Shown: piece after piece, positions 10,901 to 25,900 of the stretch | Position numbering within the stretch: the stretch's first letter is position 1 | How the letters are laid out: each line of letters starts with the position of its first letter | Assembly: GCF_964340395.1 (NCBI RefSeq) | Contig: NC_135554.1 | Coordinates: forward strand, 13,273,251-13,337,250 | Direction: 5' to 3' | DNA length: 64,000 nt | Source of the DNA: Glandiceps talaboti | Taxonomy: Eukaryota > Hemichordata > Enteropneusta > Spengelidae | Program-made: the position numbers and the translations under genes | Notes under the pieces: generated by a model | Seen by the model: the letters and a program-made list of their open reading frames with translations, nothing else | Databases searched by the model: none | What the model was told of the DNA's origin: nothing

Positions 10901-13900
10901 TGGTGTAGTTAAAGACTTCAGACTCGAAACTCTGATGGATTGAAGATACATGTACAATGTATGACTGTACTGTACAAAAATGTACTTGTCGTACCCAGTA
11001 TAAGCCGTCACCACCCCAAAGTGAAGTCTGATGAAAAGCTAGAATTGTTGCATTTCTGTATTGTACATCTGACCCTTATTGATGCTGTATACATGTAATG
11101 CTCTTTTGAAGTTTACATGTATGTAATATATCATAATTATCATAATTATGAATGTTTGAACTTTGCATAAATGGTGATTATACATGTAATTTATATTATT
11201 TTATCACAAATGAATATGGAACTGGTTCCCACATCATAACTTGATTATTGGACTGCCTACATGTAGATACCTTCTAAGCCAATTTGGCATATTGTACATG
11301 GACGAGTAATGTATCTGTACCCCAGATGTACTGTACATGTATAGAATGTCTTATGACTTGCCAGTATTTGGTGTTCTCCTGTCGTATACATGTATTTGTA
11401 TCCCTCTGTGTGTGTGTGGTGACACGTTTTATCATTTGACCAACAAAAAAAAGGCGTCTTTTCTTGGAATGGAGGACACAAGTTGTTGACACGTCTGCAG
11501 TAGTGTCATATTTAAGATCTGTAATGATTAAGTAGACTTTCACAAATGTTGTCGTAATCCATAACATTTTTCATGAAAAATTCAAGTCACGCATATTAAT
11601 AGAGAACAAGGAGCTATGACTCTATGAGTTGAGATTGAGTATTATACTAATAGTGTGAAGTTGAAGCAGTTGTTAGAGGAATACTGAGATGGCTTGAAAT
11701 GGTCTGTAACTAACACTGTAGTGTAGTCTGTGTATACACTACATGTATTTTTAGCATTCAATTAGTTAAAGGGGAGTTAATGTTTAGCTAGAATTGGTGT
11801 AAAAGTGTATGAAGGATGTTGTTAAGTCCAGGACAAATACTGTTTTGTGCAAGTGTAATGCTTGTCATAAAAAAAAAGATAAGTGAAACTGTCATGCAGC
11901 AGACTACAGTAACATTGTAAAGGATTTGATATTGTATACATTATACATGTACCTGGTTATAATTCCTTTGGTTCCCGCTATGTTTCTTGGCACTTCATGT
12001 TTTAGTTTGTATGTGTGATGTATATTAAGTTGTAAACAAAATATACATGTATATACCGAAGAAGCATAAGAAGTTAACATGTAGCTTACATTTGTATTTA
12101 TATTAATATTTATAAATACAATAATTTAATTTTGATTGTTCATACATACATGTACATGTCATTTTAGCCAAGTCTCCAAAGATCATAAATTTAAAGGGGA
12201 ATGCCGCTCCAGGTAATAGAGACATTTTCATGAACTATTTTAGGTTCTGGAGAGTCATTTCATGATTTTTACATCACCTACAATTACTTGCAGTTTCAGA
12301 GAAACATGGAGTTGATCTTGTACATTTGTGTATGTGCTTTTGTAGGGTATCTTTGCTGTGGGACATTGCATCATGGGAGTCATCAGAAATTAGATTAATA
12401 ATATAGTCATGGTTGAACAATGAATATTCACGAGTGATGTTTTATGCTGAAGGGAATAAGCACATAAGAGTCATGAATATTCATTGTTCAACGATGAATA
12501 ATCATTTCTGCTGACTCCCACATGAGGCAATGTGGGCCCCTAGCAAAGATACCCTATAAAAGGCACAAGTTCAACTTGATGTTTCTCTGAAATCACAAGT
12601 AATTCTAGGTGATCTAAAATCATGAAATGACTCTCCAGAACCCATAGTTTAATGAAAATACCTTTATTTCCTTTAGTTGTGTTCCCCTTTAAATTTATAA
12701 ACTTTGGAGACTTGGTTAAAATAACAATATCAGTGCAATACAAAAGAAATATTACAAGAACAGGCTGAATAAAATTAAGAACGAGAATACATGGAGTGGA
12801 ATCATAAACATAACAGGTACAATATCATATACACAGGCTACAATGTAGCTACATATTAAGCACAAATACAGCTTTGTTTTTCCCTTTAATCATTGTGTAC
12901 AATCCAAATTATTTTAATTTCCACCATACTGTACATTGTATTTACAAAATATTCTAGGCTAATAGTGTTTCAAGAATAATGATATTAATAACACCTTTAT
13001 GAACATAATCATAGTTTCTGATCACAACAGTATAAGAGACCCACAACCAATAAAACTGTTAACATACATGTATGGATGTAAGTGAGATAGGGAGAGGAAA
13101 CTTGATCACAGGCATTGAAATTCAAATGAAGGAATAACCTCTGTTGACTTCCTGTTTGCAGTCTAGCTGTAAGGAGTTTGGAGACAACGTCTCATATGTC
13201 ATGTCTGTCTTGATGGCAGTGCAGACAGTCTCTGATCTATATCTGTGTTAGCCTTCATCAGCATATGTATACATGTATCTAAAGATGATTAATTTGCATA
13301 TTTTTGCAATCTGATTTGCCTGTGAATAGAAACAGAAACTGGTTTGCATATTAATGAAGGCTTATTTGCATGGTAGAAGTAGCACAACAATTTCTTCTTT
13401 TGAATCAGCTGGTTTTTCACTTTTTTTTCAAAAATTAGTGAACACATATTATTGTAAGAACAAAGGAATCTAGCAATTGAGGTCTCAATAGACACAGACT
13501 AAAGCTACATGTATTGTTGCGACATGTTGATGTACATTTTTGTAAACTATTGAATGGACATTGGTTTAGATATGTTTGCATTAGCATGGCAATGATCTGC
13601 ATTATCTTACAGTGTACATTTCTGGGGACTTCCAAATGTTTACATTGTCTTTTTTACAGGGTGATTAGGTGTAAAAAAAAAAAAATGGTTATTCCAGTTA
13701 CATGTACCTGACTCCCACCTACATGTAGTTTTTCACATCTACCCTAAACAGTTTTTTACACATTTGAGAAAAAAATAAATAAAATTGCGAAAATTGTGAA
13801 GTCTCGCAAGAAATAGTGGATGCGGAAACTGACATCAATTTGAAAAGACAACATAATTAAAACTGTTCTTCCAATCTGTAGTGGCTTTACATCTGGTAGG

Positions 13901-16900
13901 AAGAAACCAATAACACAGACAGAGACCATATGGAAAACAACGGAACACATAACTACCTGAACTAGACACCCACATACATGTTTGTACGTTAAAAAATATA
14001 TTTAAAAAAAAATAAAATAAAAAATCTACCTACCCCACATATTCTAAAATTGAGCGTAATTGGAACCACACAGTTTTTTATTAGGCCTTAGCTTCATACA
14101 ACAAGCACCACTATCACTATCAGTATCACCCACTTGTGTGGGCTACCACATCCAATGATTACATTTGTAGTTTTAGTTTTGTGTCTATATTAAATAGTAA
14201 ATGAGACTTCAGTTGTCAGAGTACATGTAGTACATAAATCTCAGTGTAGGGTCTACATTTGTACATCATGTGTACATGTTAACAGTTTCTATACTTTAAT
14301 ACAGTAAAAATTGATGTACATTGTATTGTAGGAAGTACATAAATGTAGTACGTGTACTGAATTAGTGGTTATATTCACTTGGTCTTTTTTTGCTGTAAAT
14401 TGAATACTGATAAGAACTAGCTGGGCTCGTGCTTAGACTAATGTCGATTTTTTACATAATGCAAGTTTCATTTTACTTTTGAGGTGTACATGTATTTGTA
14501 CATTTTGACAATTTTACATCAGCTAAATGTGTATAAGTACAAGTGTAATTCTAATGGGAAGTGAAAGTTTATACACGCTTAGTAGCATTGACCAGTAAAT
14601 TTGCTAAATGTAATGTTAGACAAATCATCAATGAATATACTGTTAATGTTAGTTTCAGTAAAGAAATACACTTCCTTTTGAAAATTGATGTGTAATTGAG
14701 TGAAGGAGAAGTTTACTCATTTTACATTGTACCTGCAATTTTGTTTTATTTACTGGGATATACGGGTACATTGTATACATGTATATACTTATAAAAGTAC
14801 ATATACTGTATTTATTTTTAAATTGTACAAGTACAAGTTTGATTAGTTTCCTGTCAAAGAATAGACAATGTCAAAGGTCAATATCAGATTAGGATAAAAA
14901 TGTGGGTAATGAAAATAGTTGTGTGACAGAATATAGGAAAATATGTTGCAATGTGTTCTCGCCAAGAGCAGTAAACTTACTGAATTAACGTGTGAACATG
15001 TACTATTGTAATGCGTGATTACAGCTGATTAATCATTTATTGTAAAAAAAAAATATTGCGAAAATTTATTTACAGTGCATGTACTTTTTATATATGTTAT
15101 ATACAAGCTTTGCTTTGATGCACAAATACATGTACAAATGTACACATATAGGTCAGTCAAGTGGTTTACATATATATATATATAACAGATATTTGTAGAC
15201 ATGATGATTTCTCAGAAAGATTCTATTTTATTTTATTTTATTTTACAGAAAAATTGGTTTTCCCTTTCAATCAATTATTGGTCTAGTCGATTTGTAATAA
15301 AGCTGTTACCTCGTTTTGATCAGACAGCCGGCAATACATGTTTACTGAACTGAATAGGTTAAAATAGCAATAATTAGACATTGCCATAGTGTTAATTACA
15401 GGTTGATTTTATACTTAAATAGTACAGTGATAGGTGAAATCATGACTGTGTTTGGATGGTGATTTTAGGGTGCACACCCAAAAATCAATTTGAGTGGACT
15501 TTTTGTAGCCAGATTACAAATACAACATGTACATGCATGTATATGTATGGGTACAATGTATGTTTTACCACAGGTGATTTAGTACTGTTCAGAGTGTATG
15601 GTACAAAATGTATGTCAAGTGAGTCGTTAAAACAGTTTCAAAAAAGGTTCCAGTTACAGCTATGTAGTGTGGCTTTAAACTCTTACATGTTCGACAGCCA
15701 CTTGTTATGTACAATAACATTGCAATATACTTTTGTATATCTTGACTTGATGATCACAAATAACAAACATCCAGATGGGATAAGAGTTGAGAATCCCATT
15801 GTATAATTTATAAATTTGATGTCCTTGGGATAACTCACAACTTAAAATATTATTTTCTAGTAGACTTAAACATATCCATCAAACGTTCTTCTTACTTACC
15901 CTATGTACAGCATGTGGATTTTAATCCTAATGGAGACACCTTGATATGTAAATATTTACTTTTGTTATTTGAATTGCTTAATTATTAATTTTTATAGTCA
16001 CCACCAAGTCAGCTCAGTAACAGGTGTTATTGAGTACTTGTTCTATATACTATGTATGGAATACAAATGTATGTATCAAATTGAAATGTCATGGTATCTA
16101 CAAATGTAGGTGTGTAAAGGTACTTTGATATGATCCTTTAAACTTTATGAAGTGATAGTTGTACACTGTGTATCTACAATATCATGTATTACATACATGT
16201 ATTACATACCAATGAATCTGTGCATCTGCAGGGCACACTGATGGCCATGTACATACATGTGTACATGTACGTACATGTACGCTATACGCGCTATTGGTAT
16301 TTGCAATGCAGTGCATGTTGAAGATATTAGTGCATGTATGTACAAATGTACATGTACCTGTATGCAAATGAGCACAAGATTGTTCCATATACACAAACTC
16401 TAGTGAACACACATTTGTACTTTTTATGACATTTGCTGTTTTTAATAAACATTCATGTACACATGCACATGTTGTATGTACAAAATGTATGTACATACAT
16501 GTGTACATGTATATGATAATTATATAACCCAATAACAGGAGTGCCATTGTGGGTACATACATGTAAAAGATGTACATTTGCACTCCTGGTTCAATGGTTG
16601 CAGTTTCATGTGGTTTGTGAAAGTATTACTGTTAGACATCACACTGCAGATATTGACTTTCAGTGCTCACCACGGTCGTGTATGTACAACCACAGACAGA
16701 CAGAGAGAACACCACAAGCAATGAGTTGTTTACAAGGAATGAGTTGTTCATTGCCCTGAGCACACCACACTGGCAATTATACAAATATGTACATGTATAT
16801 CTAGGGTTCTGTCATTATGAATGATGCGTTATGTTCAGTCATTTGAAATTCACAATCACAACTTTAACCTGAGTACAATTGTATACATATAATACATTTG

Positions 16901-19900
16901 TATGTACATGTATTTCAGGGTACTTTAACATGGTATGTAACATACAACAGAAGTACATTTGTACATGTATTTATCTGACACTTTCATTATATATGGACAT
17001 TGTATACTGACAATCTGTGTCAGGCAGGAGTTGTAAAGAAATACAGAACTTTACATTTTGGATGAAAACAACAATGCATCAAAATGTACTGTTGATACAT
17101 GTTGACAAGTTGTACATTTGTATGTACATTTCAATATGACATCATGATCAAGACACATCTACTTGATTTTCAAGACTCTCAAAACTTTCTACATGTAATC
17201 TTTCATCTGAAACGTACATGCATAATGATGTACATTTGTACATGTACATGTATGTAGTAATGACATGTATGTACATTGTATGTGTGTGCGTGTGTGCGTG
17301 CATGCATGTATGTACATGTATGGTACTGACTTTCATCATTCAGCTGACCCATAGAACATTACTCCACACTGGATATCAGCTCTACATGTACATAATATAT
17401 ATATAGATCTTGTGATTGATTGATTGATTGATTGATTTCTCAAGCTACGTTTTGTGTTGTTTTCCTACTACAGGGGGAAAAGAATCAAGGTTTTGATGTG
17501 TTATATCATAACATGAAACATGGCCAGAGTACTGGTAAGGAGCTGGCAGACTTCATCAGAGAAAGGTAAAGTAACATTTCAAAATTCAACATTTTGAAAA
17601 TACAGCACTGCAATAGTCCAATTCACACACAAAAGCGTGGGTCCAAATCCCACAGTAGGTACACATACATAGGTGCAGCCAGTGAGTCATTTTTATCCAT
17701 TTTCTGATGTTATTTTTTTTTAAAATGAAAAACAAATAGTTACTGAACTATGTTGACATGTACTGTGTTTATGTATACATTGTATATCAATGATTGAAAT
17801 GGCAGGTGAAAGCTGGTCCTACATGTAGTTGCCGTCCTGCTACAAATGTACATGTATAACATTTGACAACATGCCCTCCCACTGGATCCAATATTGTCCA
17901 TTGCCCAGAAATACTGCATGTCCATCTTCCTTTTCCCTTGTTCCCACACTGGCATACTTCCCGCTGCCTTCTCCCAATCAGGCAGGTTCATCTTCTCTTC
18001 CAAAAAGATATATTTACATTCACCATAAAATTAATTTCGTGCCATAAAAAAGACAGCCCCAACAATCACATTATTTATATATTTATCAAATTCAACTCTT
18101 CTATCTTCTGTAACACTCAAGTACTGCCAACATTGTGATATCTTTCACAATACAGTTATTGATAAATTCCAGAGTATCCCAAACCTATTCATTTAAACTT
18201 TTATGCAAAAATCAAACCCGCTATGATCAGAGCATAAGGCCTAAAAAAAAATGTTGGGGGGGGGGGGGGGGGGGGGGGGGGTTCTGGTTAATACCCGACC
18301 ACCTACATTTATGTAGTTTTTCAAGCAGACAGGGACCCTAAACTTTTTTTTATGCATTCGAGAAAAAATAAATAAAATAAAAAGTCTCGCAAGAACTAAT
18401 GGATGCAGAATCTGACATCAACTTAAAAAAGACACTATAAAACTGTTCTTCTAATCTGTAATGGCTGTACATCTGATGAGAAGAAACCAATAACACAGAG
18501 ACCAGAAATGGAAAACAACAGAAACATAACTATTTGAACTAGACACAAATATATATATGTATATAAAAAAAATCTACCTACCACACATATTCTACAATTG
18601 AGCGTAATCAAAATCACACAATTTTATTTGTTAGGCCTAGATGTTCTTTTCCTATCAACAACCAATCTGTGTGCCCTCTTGTTTGAACATTGTATGGAGA
18701 AAAGTCTTAGTATTAAACCTATCAGATGAAAACAAAACATGATGAATGTTGCCAGATTTTGACAAGCGTTAATATTGCCATTTCAAATGAAATCGATAAT
18801 AGTGTTTTTATTTTACAGTCAGTCCAAGTCATCTAGCAAGCAGCATCCATTCATCTGCATGGTAATATAACAGCTGTAGTAGTAATTTGTCACTTTGATT
18901 TTTTTTTACCCACAGGGCAAATGTGGAAGAAAATTACTCCAAGAATATGAGTAAATTGGCCAAGACAGTAAGCAATTATAGTCTACTCGGGTAAGTTCGC
19001 AGTTTGTGACTTATTGTCATTAGCTATTAAATATAACCATCATAATTTTTAAATGACAGATAATCATAAACCACACTCAGAGACAAGTTGACAAAAAAGT
19101 CAATAAGTTACAGCACTCACTGATAATGTTATTGATCAGGGTATGAATGTCTCAAGGTCGATACTACAGGATGATATGGATAAGTTTAATCTGGTTCGTG
19201 TCATAATATTACGCCCAAAGAGTCCTCTGTTGATAAGTTTTGTCTTGATCACACTCACAAAATTACCCCCCCCCCCGACTTCTTTTTAGATAGTGATACA
19301 CTGCATATTGTTCTGTTCACATTGTCACAAAATGATAAATACGTGATTTGTCTTGGATATAACATTAGTCCTGTTCACATTTTCACAAAATGACCCCAAG
19401 ACTTCTCTGTCGTTTGGTGATAGTCTTGTTCACACTGTGACAAAATTACCCCAATGACTCTCTTTGGATAACTTTAATCTTGTTCATGGTCCTGTATGCC
19501 TACATAGTACCCTTACGTAATAAGAAGCCTTCTATTTTCTCTTTTGATAAATTACGTGTACATATTGTCATAGTCTAGTTCCTGATGGCCGTGTTCCGAT
19601 TTTACATGATGATGTCTATCTCCACACATTACATCACATGTGTGAAGGTAACGTAGTGTAAAATCGGAACACGGTCAGTCGTCAGGAACACGGTCAGTCG
19701 TCAGGAACACGGTCAGTCGTCAGGAACTAGACTGATATTGTCACAAACTGACATCAAAGAATTCTCTTCAGACATTTTAAGTCTCATGTTCATATTATCG
19801 CAAAAGTGATTATTTCTGACTCTTTCGTTTTGCACCTAACCACAAATAAGAAATCGTTTCTTAAAATTAAGACAAGTTTCTTTCATACTGCCATGAAATG

Positions 19901-22900
19901 AACCTTCTTCACTCATATTTGTAAATGTGTGTGTTATGTCTGCTGTAATGGGGTTATTATGACAGTCAGAGCTTCGAAAATTTACATGTAAGTCACATCA
20001 AACCTATACACGTGTGTACATTTATACCTGCAAGTCATTGTATTCTATAGTTGATCACATCCAACATAAATTATATAATTTATTAGTACAGATGCTACTA
20101 AAATTACATGTGTCGACACTAAATCAAAGCAATTATTTATGACCAGACAGGACACTGTATATAAAACCCAAATTATGCTAATGTTGATTATCCTGGTCTA
20201 CAATTATTTTGTAACAGACATTAACAACTCTTGTACAGTGTATAAATGTACATGCTGTAAATGTTAATTACACCCTTGAGAATTGTATAGGAAGGTACAG
20301 TGAATAATTAGATAGTCTACAGTCACCATGGTAACAAGGCAGTGGGTGAAGTATAGTGTACATGTAGATGGTTTGTACAGTATTATTTTTTTGACATATT
20401 TGTTAAGGGAAAATTTTTTTAATATATGTGTTAAAAAGTTTTCATTTTACTATTATTTGGAGACGAGTTGGAGAAGAAATCCAAATACAATGTAACATGA
20501 GTACATGTATAGATGTATTTTTAAGTTGATTGAAATCAGGTTTTAGAGTTCTAAGGATATGATGCCAGCAAGATTTTGTACAGTTTGTAAAAAATTTATT
20601 GGCTATGGTACATGTAAATGTCAAAAATATTACTGTGTACTTGTACAATGTACACGGTACAGATGTCATCCATCTGTCAACTTATACACATGTACTCTAC
20701 ATTTAGATGTTATTTCCCAATATTTTTCTTCATTCAGCCAAGGAAAATACTTGTGACCTAGGGGGCCTTTGTCACTACTAGTCACTAGACAAATAGTGAC
20801 AAGCCTTAGGTCATGAGTATTTTCTGGCTGAATGAAGAAAAATGTTGGAGAATAACATAATTATACCAGCGCCAGTAGTATCAAAGAAAAATCAGAGAAA
20901 GTAATGGCAATTTTGAATGTTTTGACTCATATTTCAAACACAGCAGAATCAGTGATGTAGACATGTATCGTCGTGACATACAAAATGTACATGTAGATGT
21001 GCGTTGCCATGACGTAGAATGACCAGAGCAAAATTTGCATATTTTTTGTTCAACTTGGCTTGTGCATGGTACACACAGGTATGAGTGTGTATGCATCATA
21101 CATGTACATGTACTTTTCCTAAAAAGTGCAATGAACATGTGTACAGATCATACTTTGATAGATCATCAATCACTGACTAAGTGACAAGAGACACACCCCC
21201 TGGCCTAGGTGATGTGTTTGATATAATGAAGTCATGACCGGTTACCCTATCCCATGCATACAAATACATTATAGATGATTTGTAGTTGTACATATTTTCA
21301 ATAATGTCGTGTAAATTAATGGCAGCTGTCATTTGCCCCAATATGCTGTCACATGAAACAGCTACATGTACATGTGAATATAAATTTCTAAGCCACAACA
21401 AGGTGCCTGTCTTGTCCTGTGCATGTAAATTGACAATAATGTGTATACATATATTGTCATGATACGAAACCAACCCCCCCCCCCCCCCCCCCACAACATG
21501 CCGTCATGCATAGGGAATGCAGCAAGGAGAGACATCCGGTAATACACACGTCGCCAGTGTTTGTAATTTATGATGTACTACCTGATTGATATTCATAAGT
21601 GTTTTTGACGAAATCCATATGATTAATTGAAATTATAAGTGGCTTTGCCAGTGCAAATATAAGTAGAATTTATTGTAATATTGACAAAAGTTTGACCATA
21701 TTCATTACAAATTGTAAAATTAACTATGATTTATAGTCAGGATTACTTTGAGTTATATATTTTTAGCCAGACTGTAATGACTTACATTAGTACATGTAGT
21801 TAACCTTTCAAAAACAGACAGAAGAGAATGTTTACAATTTATAACCATTGTAAAACTTACAGCATATTGCATGCAGGTTAGTGTTCACTGGCTTTTTTAA
21901 AAAATACAACCACGTATAAATAAATAAGAAACTGCACATGCTACACTTTCAGATATCAAGATTGAATGAATAGGTCTTTTTGTGACATTTGTCTAAATGA
22001 AATTAATTAACTTGCCATTGTACATGTACACAGATATCAAATTTAGATATCAAAACACTGGTGCCCGTGCGACTGAGTCCAGTTGCAGTGTGGTTTATTT
22101 CGTTCAGACAAAGTGTACACATGTGTAGCAAGAAATTACAATGTTGCTAAATTTGTATCTTACTGCAGAACACGTTATCATGCAGTTTCTTTATTGGTTA
22201 CTAGTGTGTGGTTGTATCAGACAGACCTGCTAAACGGTAATGTGAAATGGGCTGTACCCTGTACATGTGCGTGTACATGTACCAGAGTAGGGAATTGAAT
22301 AAACATGAGATAAGTTCTGCAACGGTTGCTGCATGTGTATCACTGACATTTGTGGGCTAAGATTGAATACAAGGATGGTCTCAGTTCAGAATGTTTACAT
22401 CATTAGGTATTTATGAATATTCACAAAGTAGGATCACCATCAATCATCTTTAATAAATACAAGTTAGAAAACCAATTGAATGACTGCTATATAATATACA
22501 TGTATGTTCATGCATTCTTACTACTGTGGAAAAGTGCTGAAGATGGGCACAGGTGTACTTGTACATGTACATACATAACTGTATACATACACACATGTAT
22601 GTACATTTTTTGTTCATGTATGCATTGTGCAACAAATGAAATGATATGCAAATTAATTGTAAGTTGAAAATCTGAATGCCCGTAGTACATTTGACCCACA
22701 AGATTGAAAATACAAAATTGGCTTACATGTTCAATATACAATGTATACTGTGCTAGGGGCTTCTATCTCAAAGACCCTCTGGTATATTTCTAATATTGAT
22801 TGTATAATGCAACCTAAACTGAAATATTAGGGATCTTAATGCTATAGTTGTATATTGTACATCATAAAAGTAAATATTGCACAGTACATGTACATAAGAC

Positions 22901-25900
22901 TCACCAGATTAAATATACATTGTACAAATTTGGTTTATGTTAGTATGGTACCCCCCACCTCCCACCCCCACCCATCCCAACTTCCACACGACTTGGCGGT
23001 GTGAGGCAGGTGCCCCTTTTATTTGCACCTACGGGAAAAGAGATGCCAAACAGACCACCAAGCTGAAACATCCCTGGTTGTAAAGACTTTGGCAAGTAAA
23101 TGGATTAAACCTATAGGAAACATGTAGTCACACTAGTTAACATTACTAGTAGTTACAATGTACAATGTATATGTATATGTATGTGCAGTTGTAATGCTTG
23201 CTGAAATACATACGTATGTACATACATACATACATACATACATACATACATACATACATACATACATACATACATACATACATACAGACAGACAGACAGA
23301 CAGACAGACATACATGTACATACATACATACATACATACATACATACATACATACATACACACAGACAGACACACACACACACACACATACATACATACA
23401 TACATACATACATACATACATACATACATACATACATACATACATACATACGTACGTAGGTACGTACATGTACATATACATACATACATACATACATGTA
23501 CATACATACATACATGTACAGTTAGTTATTGAAATTTATTTACGTATGCGAAAACCAGTATTGATGCTTGTACGTCTGCAATACAGATACATGTAGATGT
23601 AGATGTAAGGTACATGTACATGTATGGTTTCTAGCTATTGATAGATTGATTGGTTGGTTGGTTGGTTTCTCAAACCTATGTCTTCAACATTTCTGATTTA
23701 ATCAAATTTTTTTTTTTTTGCAAGTCGTGGGAGGACACATGTCAAGATTAAACTATAGTATATCGTGATAAATGATACACACCATTTAAATTTAGTAATC
23801 ATAAAACAATGTCAGATTGAAATTTATTGATTTACCTCACAGAAAATGACCTGGCAGCGTTATGATAAATGATCAACACAATCAAAATATCACTCCCAAA
23901 TATGATAGTGATAGTAATACATGTCAAATTAAGTATACTGCGAAACAAAGGAATGAATCGTACACAATAATATAATAATACCTGTGTTTTGCATATTTTT
24001 TAGTGTTTCTATTTTTGTAACAGCATTGTTAATCTTTGATGGATTTCGTAGATTATTGAAAATTGATATGAAATATGATATTACTGACTGTGTGTGTGTA
24101 ATTGATATATCATCCCAAAATGATTAATGAATTCAAAAATGAAATAGGATTTAGGGACAATCACACTATCATGTATAAAGCTCAATAAATGACCTTTGTT
24201 AGTTTTGGACAAAACCCCCTTCCATTCCCTTCCGAAACGAATGTTCACAGGTGCGACATTGATACGTTTATATGTGATGTAAACCATGATGAAAATTGTT
24301 GTGATCATACCACTACAATTCATGCAATGTAAAAAAAAAACATCATTAACATTAAAGTATTGATTGGAAACCCAGCACTGTATATTTGTATATCACATTA
24401 GAAGTAAATTATGAATTGGACATGAATAGTGTCTAGCATTTGAGCTCTAATTTCATAACCAGGTGTGTGATATGAATTAGTTATCACAGTAACCATGGTG
24501 ATACAACATTATGTCATGCATACACAATGTATTATCCTGCCAGTCATTCTGAAATTGACGCACGAATGACATGATTAAAATACAAGACAGGGATGTAGCA
24601 AATTTTAAAAGTAGCTGGTCATGTTAAAAATAAGTAGATGATAATACATTAAAATTTTATATCTATGAATAAGAGCCATAAATCTGCCCGCTGATTGAAA
24701 TATACTGATTTAACAAAGAATTTTAAGCAAATTCTCCCCAAAAAGAAGCTGGCAAAAGATTGCAGAGTAGCCAGGTTTTTTTTGCCAGCTACCGGCCCTT
24801 ATCTATATGTGACTTACTGTACATCCCTTCAGCAAATGAAAACGAATGCCAGTTATTCTGAAATCAACACACCACCAACAAAATTAACATACCCAAATAC
24901 AGAAAATGAATTATTTATAGAAATGCCAGTCATTCTGAAATCAACACACTGACAACAAAATTAACATACCCAAATACAGAAAATGAATTATTTATAGAAC
25001 TGTCAGTCATTCTGAAATCAACACACTGACAACAAAATTAGCATACCCAATACAGAAAATGAATTATTTATAGAACTGTCAGTCATTCTGAAATCAACAC
25101 ACTAACAACAAAATTAACATACCCAATACAGAAAGTGAAGTACATGTATTTATAGAACTAGTCATTCTGAACTCAAACACCAACAACAAAATTACCATAC
25201 CCAATACAAAAAATGAATTATTTATAGAACTGTCAGTCATTCTGAACTCAACACACCAACAACAAAATTAACATACCCAATACAGAAAGTGAAGTACATG
25301 TATTTATAGAACTAGTCATTCTGAACTCAAACACCAAGAACAAAATTAGCATACCAAATACAAAAAATGATTGATTTATAGAACTGCCAGTCATTCTGAA
25401 ATCAACACACCAATGCTAAGATTAACATCCAGACAAATAATGATTATAGTTATAAGTCACAACTCACCAATAACAATATTGTAATTTACAGAAAATAAGT
25501 ACACATTGGCTTCAATGTCAGCTGTAACATCAATTACATCATATGTAGTATATATATACATGTGTGTCATCACAAAAGGAAGAACGTGTACATCTACATG
25601 TACACCTGTCACTTTTAGAACTCCGGATTATATGTTCATCTCAAATCTGCCAAAAATATGGACAGACATAATAATTGTATGAATGTAAGTGTCTCACTGG
25701 AGAGAACAGTGCTCGATGTAAATATTAGTAGCAGAGCATTATGGTCGTCTGATGATCACTCGAAGCATGAAACTCTGAGTAACGACTTATTACATCCTTA
25801 TTCTTTTGAATTAAGTCTAATAATAGTATATACCCTATACGTACATGTACATACAAACATGTATACATTTGTATGCATCTGGTATGGACAGCAACAGTTA

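Larger units (their letters stand above)
7918..17473 (+). other. FCHO2: FCHO intron 1 (9.56 kb)
   Basis: First intron, with no exon-like sequence seen inside. It carries two copies of dispersed element A (9721, 13661), the large foldback element B (12162-12723), homopolymer G/C runs (8635, 8989, 9422), and very frequent TACATGTA/GTACATGTAC palindromes. An (ATTG)n tract lies just before its acceptor. Confidence 0.8.

Noticed and set aside
17632-17648. B-box-like GTGGGTCCAAATCCCAC suggesting a tRNA gene
   Set aside because: No A box, acceptor stem or anticodon arm could be found upstream at the right spacing; at most a decayed tRNA-derived SINE fragment.
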